Part shown: in pieces, positions 46,601 to 55,600 of the stretch
Numbering within the stretch: position 1 is the stretch's first letter
Layout of the letters: each line of letters starts with the position of its first letter
Assembly (NCBI GenBank): GCA_023634235.1
Contig: JAMKCF010000002.1
Span: forward strand, 15,495,091-15,559,090
Source: Pisaster brevispinus
Lineage: Eukaryota > Echinodermata > Asteroidea > Forcipulatida > Asteriidae
Length of the DNA stretch: 64,000 nucleotides
Reading direction: 5' to 3'
Made by a program: the position numbers and the translations under genes
Notes under the pieces: model-generated
Databases searched by the model: none
Told to the model about the DNA's origin: nothing
What the model saw: the letters and a program-made list of their open reading frames with translations, nothing else

Positions 46601-49600
46601 AACCAATGGGGAACCAAGATATTTACAACATGCTGTTTTACATGTTTATCGTTTAATTCGTGGCAATGGCTTGCTGCCTTCAGTACAGTAGTTATCTGCA
46701 CTACAAACACACATGGTATTGTTGTCTCAGTAAGTTTTCATCCGCCTACTCTGCCAAGGTGGGTAATTACAAAATGCCAAGTTGTCAGAAATATTCAATT
46801 CACAGGCCTCGAAACTCATGGTAACCTATGATGAAACAGAATATTAACAACAAGCTGGTTAACATCATTTGTATAATTCTTTAAAATGACTTGTCTGGGC
46901 TTCAGTTGTTTTGAATACTATAAACACATAGGGTAACATTGTGCAAGCGCTACATACCCAGTGTGGACCTGAGAACAAAAGAGGTCCACATAATGTAGGG
47001 ATCTGAAGCACTATGTGGACTTACACACGTCCACACAACGTTATTTGCAGTGTTGAGGAATAGGATTTTCCTTAAGTGTACAGAACAAAGGAATGTCCAC
47101 ACAACGACTGCAAAACAAGACTGTGTGTGTTGGTTGGTGTTTTCATCTGTCTATTTTTCCCAGACTCTTATCAATTCACAGGCTTCAGAACTCAAAGAAA
47201 CCAATGATTAAACAAGATATTAACAACAAGCTGTTTACCATCAATGTCGTTCAATTCTTGGAAATGACTTGTTTAGACTTTATTTGTTTTCAATACTATA
47301 CACACACATGGTACCATTAGTATATGTTTTTTTGTGTACCTAGTCTGCCCTGGACAGTAATTAGAAGAAACCATGCTGACAGAAATACTCTTATCAATTC
47401 ACAGGCTTCGGAACTCATAGTAACCTATGATTAAACAAGATATTAACAACAAGCTGTTTACCATCCATGTCGTATAATTCTTGTATAATAACTGGACTTC
47501 AGCTGTTTTCAATACTATAAACACATAGTCTAACCAGGACAGTAATTTAGAAGAAACCATGCTGACAGAAGTACTCTTATCAATTCACAGGCTTCGGAAC
47601 TCATAGTAACCTATGATGAACACACGTGTGTGAAGAACTTTAAGTTTGGTGTCATCTACGAGAGGTATGGACAGACGACCGAGGAGGAACTGTTTGGGAA
47701 TGTTAACAGCAGTGCCGCCTTTGATGAATTCCTTGAGCTCATCGGGGATAAAACAGAACTGAAAGATTTTTCAGGGTAAATATTATTGTTAATTTCAAAA
47801 TTTAATTGATATTGTTTGTGTGGTTTCGAGCTTAGTATGTGATGAGGCTTGGGCTCAATGTTATGAACCCCGTTTGCTTAGCACAGAATTCTCAGTTTAT
47901 GGAGCCTTGTAATAAGTGCAATGATTCGATGGGCTGCTAGTACAGGATTCCACGGTAAGCTGTACCATGAAAATGGACTCTGAAAGCCAACTATTCCATC
48001 AACATGGTGGAAGGCAAGCTGATGGGTAAAAACCTCGTGGGACAAGGCGACAGAAATATAGACTTTCTCGACCAGGGCAGTTGAAGGCAGATGATTTAGA
48101 TCTAGGGCCATTTTTATATAGCTGCTTATCGGTAAAGCGAAAATGTGGTAAGCAAAAGGGTATTTCATAAGCGATGTTTGACAGTGCTTGTCTAGGCGTT
48201 CTAAGTAGACATGCATTGTTGCACTCATCTGCTTTATGAAATTGGCCTTCTGGTCCAAAGCAGATTACTGTGGGGAGAACAAGGCATGTTTACTGGTCAT
48301 TCATACTCACAGTGGTACCTCACTTCCTCAAAGCCTTATATTTCAGAAAGGAACTTGAAATCGTAATGTTTAATTTAATTTGTCTCTCAACTTTTCTTTG
48401 GCGTTAGGTTTCGAGGAGGTCTTGATGTCCAGCACGGACAAACAGGTACACATTCCATCTTCGCCCAACACCTTGGTAGAGACATCATGTTCCATGTGTC
48501 TACATTGTTACCCCACACAGAAGGAGACAAACAGCAGGTGAGATCAAGTTTTAGTTTGATCAAGCGAAAACAAGGCTTTTTTTTTGGTACGGTTTTTGGT
48601 TTGCGGCAACACTGTGTGCTTTATGCACTCTCTCCTGAGTAGAATTTTAGGTTGCTTTTATAAAGAACTTATCCTGCTAAGAACTGTTTTGTGGTGCAGC
48701 CATCTTGTTTTGCTCCCATTCATATCTTGAAAATCTCCCTTATTAAGGAAACTTTCCCTCCATTATGTTGAATGTAATTCTAGATATCTCCCTGATTGCA
48801 AGATGCAATGTTGGCAGCTCTGTAATTGTGATGCAAGGAAATTCGCTGTTGAAAGCGCCCACATACGGTCATAAATACGGTCAATTTGTATCAATATTCA
48901 TATCTTGTTCATTGCCACCTTCTCATTTTCTCATTGTAGTTGCAGAGAAAGAGGCACATAGGCAACGACATCGTCGCCATCGTGTTCCAAGAAGAGAATA
49001 CGCCGTTTGTTCCTGACATGATCGCGTCCAACTTCCTTCATTCCTTCATTGTGGTGCAGGCCATCGAGCCAAATACAGAAAACACTAGATACAAGGTCAG
49101 TATCACTCAGATTATAGATTATACGGTTAATGAACACAAAACATATCTTCAAGAATTTATGTAAGTTTGTCTTTCCAAAGAGCCTTAATAGTGGAATGCT
49201 GTAGTCTTTTGAGATTATGGTGTTTATAAATTGAATCGTGTTTCTTTAAACAGTAACAAAACCCAAACAAATGAAACATTCCTTTGAAACAAAACTAATG
49301 CCAAGTTCTATGCTGAAGTGTTAACCGAACAGATGTGGTTCTTGAACAAGAAAGTTTATTTACAAGAATTTCTTCTTCACAAAATCGATGTTCTACCAGC
49401 CCCTTCATTCCGTATATTTCATTCCATAGGTTGCTGTTACAGCTAGAGACGACGTTCCTTTCTACGGTCCAGCCCTGCCAAGCCCTTCAGTGTTCAAGAA
49501 GGGACCAGAGTTGAAGGAATTCTTGCTCACTAAGCTTCTAAACGGAGAGAATGCTTGCTACAAAGCTGACAAATTCAGCAGCATTCAGGCAAGTCTTACG

Positions 49601-52600
49601 TTACTTTCTCTTTTTACAGATTTCTAGAACTGAACAGTTAATTTTTATTCATTTAAAATCAATGTGATGTCCTAATAAGGTTATTAAAGACTGAGACAAT
49701 TTTACAAATTGAAATTGGAAACTTCATTTCCTTTTTGGGGTAGTCATTTATTAATTAGGAGACTTTTGATAAATATGCAAAGGTTTTTTTGTAAAAATTA
49801 ACTGTTCTCAGATTAGTATGCATGGGCAGAATTACCTTAAACATGTATGAAGTCACAAAGTATATTTACTGCCACCTATTCTGAGTTAACAACTTTGGTA
49901 ATTGTCAAAGACCAGTATCCGCACTTTATGTGACTCAACATTTACATGAAATAACCCATAAATATTTAGGCCCAATCGGTTATTAGAGTCGTGACAAAAG
50001 TGGAAACCTCTGTTAGTTGTAATTTTCATTGGCTTAGAACATCAAGTTATGGTCTGGCCAGATCAAAACTAACCATTTTGCTCATTTTCAAAAACTATGG
50101 CTTTTACGGCAAAAATATATTAAGAGAATTTTCCACCATGACCAGCTTTATACCATACAAGTAATGTAAACATTTATGAACATGTATATTTTTAATCTTG
50201 CCAATGTTGTGCACTCCCCTTGAAAGCTTAAGAATGAGCAGAGTGACTAATGTTTGCATCTTACCCTCACAGGAGAGGACAAGGGCGGCTCTGCTAGACT
50301 CGCTCTATGCCGAACTCAACACCAAAAACGAGGAGATATTCTGCTCGTTGACGTGTATAGATGCCTCAACCAGCCCAAGCATATTGGGCAAGGCGGACGT
50401 TAGCGCCGGGGGCCTCTGGCCATCATTCAAGAAGGCCTTCAGAGGGAGAAGTCAGTCTGTGGACACCAGCACCAGCCCAAGTCATAACAAGATGAATGGT
50501 AATATGATGTTTGCGGCAGAGATACCGGAAGAAGGCGAGGCAACAAGTCCACTGGTAAGTGTGAAATCATTGAGTGGTTTTACTACGCTATAGATAAATC
50601 CAACAACTCAACCATGGAGACAGAAATTTGGCACCGTTTACAATGATATGAATAATTTGTTTTCCTCCCCAACAGCAATCCAAGGGCAGTCGGAACCTAA
50701 GACTAAGCACAAGAAGTACAAGCAGTAACCAAAGCTACGGTAGTACCGGCGACAAGAAAGAACCAAAGAGAAAAAGGTAATGACAGTAATAAGCAGCATA
50801 CAGCAACTGAGTCAAGCATTCTCCTAAAGACCATCAGAACATCCTGATCGAAATGTTGAGTTGTTAAACCATCGTTCTTTTCAGAACCAGCACAACTCAG
50901 AGAGATTTATGTACATTTTATACAGCTGTAAACTACAATCTGCAATCTGTCCAAGAGGGCAGTCTGTCCTAGATGACAATCTGTCCCAGACAATCTGTCA
51001 ATTGTTTTGACCATTCTTTTATTTACCGCCACTTTTATTACCGCCACTACAGAGACAGCATGATGAGCCGGTCATCACATTCCTCAGAAAGTATCAATGG
51101 CAGCCAGGAATCCCACAAGTCGTCCTCCAACTCCCTCAATAGCTCCCCAGATGTGGCACACTCTAGGACGACAAGGTACGTCCCTGAAACCCTCGGCTAA
51201 ACTTTCGAGCCAGCATCCCCAACCACTAGGCCCCTCTTTTGATCATACAAGCATCGTCGAGTCTACTGGAGCACACCTCCCCCATTCCTAACCTCCATGT
51301 TCATTTGTGAAAACAAACATCTAAGCCCACATAACATCAACCCAATCTCTTGGCCCTGGCTCCATTTCATAGAGCTGCTTATAAACACAGAAAGTAGCTG
51401 AGCACAACAAAATTATGTTTAACAGAATAAGGTTACTGGCCAAAGTACCATGTCACGTGCGCCATCTTTGATTGGTATCCTGCTAAATTTTGCCTAGCAC
51501 AAACTTGTCTGCAAGCAGCTGTATGAAATTAGGCCCTGGATATCAAAAGCAGTTGAGTCTACCTAAGTTAGAACTACCTATTGCTTAAACTCCGGTTTCC
51601 ATGAAATATCTCATCACATGTAAAATGGGTGTTGACATTTTCAGAGACGAATGTTCATTTTGTCTTGAAAACCAGCAAATTTTGTGAAATCGGGCTTCTT
51701 TTTCTTGAAGATGACACACTTTTTCTCAGGCTGAGTACTTGTACCAGCTCTAAAAAGTACTTAGCTGATGACATTAAGGTAAACTGTAACTAATGCTTAC
51801 TCTTTCAATTTTTTTTGTCCGTGGTCAGAATCTACACATGCCGAGTATCACCGAGCAATTCGTTGGACAGCTTCAACAGTGACGAGGAGCCACACGAGCA
51901 TGAAGACTCGGACACTGGCATGGTGAGATACCTTGTAAATATGCCTTCTCTGAAGTTCATAAGTATTTTAAAGTTACCAACTTTAAAAAGATACCTTTAT
52001 CACTGAAGCTCGGAAGTGAGCAGGTTATGAACCAGAAACCCCTTGACCTTTGACCCTTGAATAAACCCTTACTCTTTAGATTTGAATGTTGTGGGTTGTT
52101 GAAATGAAAACACGCATCCTACATTTTAATGCCCTATCCTAAGGGCCATGCTAAATGAGGCAATCTACAGGCAACCGCTTGCCACAAAATCTTCAACTGT
52201 CAGTTTCCACCAAATTGTCTTGGGAAACTTATTACTGTTTGATGAAAAATGTATGATGTACTACTGAACTGTTTCTTTAGCACGCAGTGCAGTTGGTTGT
52301 CCCCAAGTTGCCGTCACAAATTGCCCTGTGGGACAAGGCTGTAAGGATGCATCACTATAGTTAAGTGTCTCGCTCATGGACTCAAAGACAGTGGCTGCCC
52401 AGGTTTTGTATTTGTACCCTTTTGACCCTTTTTTTCCATTGCTGCTCCTGTAGGGAAGCATGTCATCAGGTTGCATACCAAGCAGCAAAGCCAGCCCACT
52501 CAACCCCTGCCTGTGTCCTGAAGGAAAGTGTACCACAGCCTTGGAAATAGAAAGTAAGTCAACCCATCAGTCAGCAACAAACGTCCGTCTTGCAAGAAGC

Positions 52601-55600
52601 AAACCAAGTAGCAACTCTCTCAAACCTGCTGCCAATAAATCCTTATCTTAGCTCTTGGACTGTGGAACAAGCTTCCAATCACATAACACATCTCAAATTT
52701 GTTGCAGAATCTCTACAAGCTTAAATAGTGGGTCAAGTTCAATAAAATGGCATCAGTAGAGCCTACTGCTTCATTTTAGAGCCTAATATCGCGACTTAAA
52801 AATTTGCCCAAATTTGATAAAAATGCTGGACTTACCCCTTGTGATTTTTTCAATTTTTGGCCTATTTTTCAACTCTCAATATTTCTCAAAATAAAGCTTA
52901 TATACTAGGTTAAGTTACATAAAAAGGCATCAGTAGAGCCTACTGCATCATTTTAGAGCTTAAAATCATAACTCAAAAATCGGCCCAAATTTGATAAAAA
53001 TGCTGGACTTACCCCTTGTGATTTTTTCAGATTTTAGCTTATTTTTCAACTATCAATATTTCTCAAAATAAAGCTTATTTTCTAGGTAAAGTTACATAAA
53101 AAGGCATCAGTAGAGCCTACTGCATCATTTTATAGCGTAAAATTGCAACTTAAAAATCGGTCAAACTTGATAAAAATGCTGGACTTACCCCTTGTGATTT
53201 TTTCAGATTTTAGCCTATTTTTCAACTATCAATATTTCTCAAAATAAAGCTTATTTTCTAGGTAAAGTTACATAAAATGGCATCAGTAGAGCCTACTGCA
53301 TCATTTTATAGCGTAAAATGGAAACTTAAAAATCGGTCAAAATTTGATAAAAATGCTGGACTTACCCCTTGTGATTTTTTCAGATTTTAGCCTATATTTC
53401 AACTATCAATATTTCTAAAAATAAAGCTTATTTTCTAGGTAAAGTTACATAAATGGGCATCAGCAGAGCCTACTGCATCATTTTATAGCGTAAAATTGCA
53501 ACTTAAAAATCGGTCAAAATTTGATAAAAATGCTGGACTTACCCCTTGTGATTTTTTCAATTTTTGGCCTATTTTTCAACTATCAATATTTCTCAAAATA
53601 AAGCTTATATCCTAGGTCAAGTTACATAAAAAGGCATCAGTGGAGCCTACTGCATCATTTTAGAGCCTAAAATGGAAACTTAAAAATTGGCCCAAATTTG
53701 ATAAAAATGCTGGACTTACCCCTTGTGATTTTTTCAATTTTTTGGCCTATTTTTCAACTCTCAATGTTTCTCAAAATAAAGCCTATATCGTAGGTCAAGT
53801 TACATAAAAAGGCATCAGTGGAGCCTACTGCATCATTTTAGAGCCTAAAATGGAAACTTAAAAATTGGCCCAAATTTGATAAAAATGCTGGACTTACCCC
53901 TTGTGATTTTTTCAGATTTTAGCCTATTTTTCAACTCTCAATATTTCTCAAAATAAAGCTTATTTTCTAGGTAAAGTTACATAAAAAGGCATCAGTAGAG
54001 CCTACTGCATCATTTTATAGCGTAAAATGGAAACATAAAAATTTGCCCAAATTTGATAAAAATGCTGGACTTGCCCCTTGTGATTTTTTCAGATTTTAGC
54101 CTATTTTTCAACTCTCAATATTTCTAAAAATAAAGCTTATTTTCTAGGTAAAGTTACATAAAAAGGCATCAGTAGAGCCTACTGCATCATTTTATAGCGT
54201 AAAATTGCAACTTAAAAATCGGTCAAAATTTGATAAAAATGCTGGACTTACCCCTTGTGATTTTTTCAATTTTTTTGGCCTATTTTTCAACTCTCAATGT
54301 TTCTCAAAATAAAGCCTATATCGTAGGTCAAGTTACATAAAAAGGCATCAGTGGAGCCTACTGCATCATTTTAGAGCCTAAAATGGAAACTTAAAAATTG
54401 GCCCAAATTTGATAAAAATGCTGGACTTACCCCTTGTGATTTTTTCAGATTTTAGCCTATTTTTCAACTATCAATATTTCTCAAAATAAAGCTTATTTTC
54501 TAGGTAAAGTTACATAAAAAGGCATCAGTAGAGCCTACTGCATCATTTTATAGCGTAAAATGGAAACTTAAAAATCGGTCAAAATTTGATAAAAATGCTG
54601 GACTTACCCCTTGTGATTTTTTCAGATTTTAGCCTATATTTCAACTATCAATATTTCTAAAAATAAAGCTTATTTTCTAGGTAAAGTTACATAAATAGGC
54701 ATCAGTAGAGCCTACTGTATCATTTTATAGCGTAAAATTGCAACTTAAAAATCGGTCAAAATTTGATAAAAATGCTGGACTTAACCCCTTGTGATTTTTT
54801 CAATTTTTTGCCTATTTTTCAACTCTCAATATTTCTCAAAATAAAGCCTATATCCTAGTTCAAGTTACATAAAAAGGCATCAGTGGAGCCTACTGCATCA
54901 TTTTAGAGCTTAAAATGGAAACTTAAAAATTGGCCCAAATTTGATAAAAATGCTGGACTTACCCCTTGTGATTTTTTCAATTTTTGGCCTATTTTTCAAC
55001 TCTCAATATTTCTCAAAATAAAGCCTATATCCTAGTTCAAGTTACATAAAAAGGCATCAGTAGAGCCTACTGCATCATTTTAGAGCTTAAAATGGAAACT
55101 TAAAAATTGGCCCAAATTTGATAAAAATGCTGGACTTACCCCTTGTGATTTTTTCAATTTTTTGGCCTATTTTTCAACTCTCAATATTTCTCAAAATAAA
55201 GCCTATATCGTAGGTCAAGTTACATAAAAAGGCATCAGTGGAGCCTACTGCATCATTTTAGAGCCTAAATGGGAAACTTAAAAATTGGCCCAAATTTGAT
55301 AAAAATGCTGGACTTACCCCCTTGTGATTTTTTCAGATTTTAGCCTATTTTTCAACTATCAATATTTCTCAAAATAAAGCTTATTTTCTAGGTAAAGTTA
55401 CATAAATAGGCATCAGTAGAGCCTACTGCATCATTTTATAGCGTAAAATTGCAACTTAAAAATCGGTCCAAATTTGATAAAAATGCTGGACTTACCCCTT
55501 GTGATTTTTTCAATTTTTGGCCTATTTTTCAACTCTCAATATTTCTCAAAATAAAGCTTATATCCTAGGTCAAGTTACATAAAAAGGCATCAGTAGAGCC

